Shown one piece after another: positions 63,872 through 64,000 of a stretch of DNA of 64,000 bases. Within the stretch, counting starts at the first letter, position 1; each line of letters begins with the position of its first letter. The notes beneath the pieces are model-generated. The model was not told where the DNA came from, did not search any database, and was given only the letters and a program-made list of their open reading frames with translations. Position numbers and translations under genes: made by a program. The DNA is from Saccharomonospora amisosensis (GTDB lineage Bacteria > Actinomycetota > Actinomycetes > Mycobacteriales > Pseudonocardiaceae): assembly GCF_011761185.1 (NCBI RefSeq), contig NZ_JAAOYM010000001.1, forward strand, positions 3,720,001 through 3,784,000, read 5' to 3'.

Positions 63872-64000
63872 TCACCGAGACGGTTGTGGAGCGCGGGCAC
63901 CGGCACTGCGAAGTTTGATCAGGTACTCCATGAGCGTGACAAGCGCGTGCTTGCTGAGTTCCTTGTCCCGTGCGTCGGTGAGCGTTATGGGAACCTCTCG
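63872..64000 (-). CDS. C-terminal end of a CvnD-like GTPase (conservon ATP/GTP-binding protein), cut by window
   Basis: Only 42 codons lie inside the window, ending with the stop at 63872-63874. The segment VPITLTDARDKELSKHALVTLMEYLIKLR matches the end of actinobacterial conservon G proteins (CvnD), in which TDAR is followed by a long helix. Such GTPases are encoded with a CvnA kinase, roadblock and DUF742 proteins, which would lie to the right of the window. Confidence 0.7.
   Translation of the reverse strand, partial: REVPITLTDARDKELSKHALVTLMEYLIKLRSAGARAPQPSR

Overview
The window is high-GC DNA from an actinobacterium, most likely a member of the Pseudonocardiaceae (Saccharomonospora, Prauserella or Amycolatopsis type). 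The evidence is the strong G/C third-position bias, many GTG starts, four-base stop/start overlaps, two clpP genes followed by tig, an F420-type oxidoreductase, a mycothiol-linked DsbA-like protein, a large NAD-glutamate dehydrogenase, group II truncated haemoglobin and a CvnD-like GTPase. The genus is an inference.

Layout. 1-4.5 kb: clpP2 (cut by the window edge), clpP1, trigger factor, nhaA and a DUF3040 protein, all on the minus strand. 4.7-10.7 kb: a LytS/LytR two-component pair followed by two small-membrane-protein plus sodium:solute symporter pairs, read as a regulated short monocarboxylate uptake locus. 10.9-11.2 kb: tRNA-Pro and tRNA-Gly with clear terminators. 11.3-14.3 kb: SnoaL-like and luciferase-like genes, a secreted NlpC/P60 hydrolase and a Gly-rich membrane protein. 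14.3-25.1 kb: nei, rpiB, an MBL hydrolase, an Rv2466c-like protein, pepN, a DUF5130 protein, a small CtaJ-like protein, a small protein of eleven GTRVTx hexapeptides, an HNH protein, mscS, glbO and an aglA-like gene. 25.1-28.9 kb: a membrane HTH/NBR1-like protein divergent from three secreted cell-wall hydrolase genes. 29.0-39.7 kb: Rv2474c-like protein, thioesterase, gdh, a TPR protein, ettA and an SSB-like protein. With lineage-specific insertions, the genes from clpP to ssb follow the order I recall for Mycobacterium tuberculosis Rv2460c-Rv2478c.

39.8-44.8 kb: a CopD-CtaG fusion, an MFS exporter divergent from a LacI regulator around a near-perfect operator, and a secreted I36-type inhibitor. 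45.2-47.1 kb: tRNA-Arg followed by decayed integrase, TetR and IS256 transposase remnants, an old integration site. 47.1-50.4 kb: a two-gene ATP-grasp/CocE-hydrolase operon. 50.9-54.5 kb: a SulP transporter, RidA-like and HxlR genes around a palindromic operator, a frameshifted LysE gene and an alpha/beta-hydrolase relic. 54.7-58.0 kb: an AtuA-family gene overlapping a CaiB-type CoA-transferase gene. 58.1-63.9 kb: an exopolysaccharide module (tyrosine autokinase, tyrosine phosphatase, membrane dehydratase/epimerase, nucleotide-sugar dehydrogenase). The right edge cuts a GTPase gene.

The most unusual object is the small repeat protein at 20933-21208. Its 18-nt repeats differ almost only at synonymous sites, so the protein sequence appears to be under selection.
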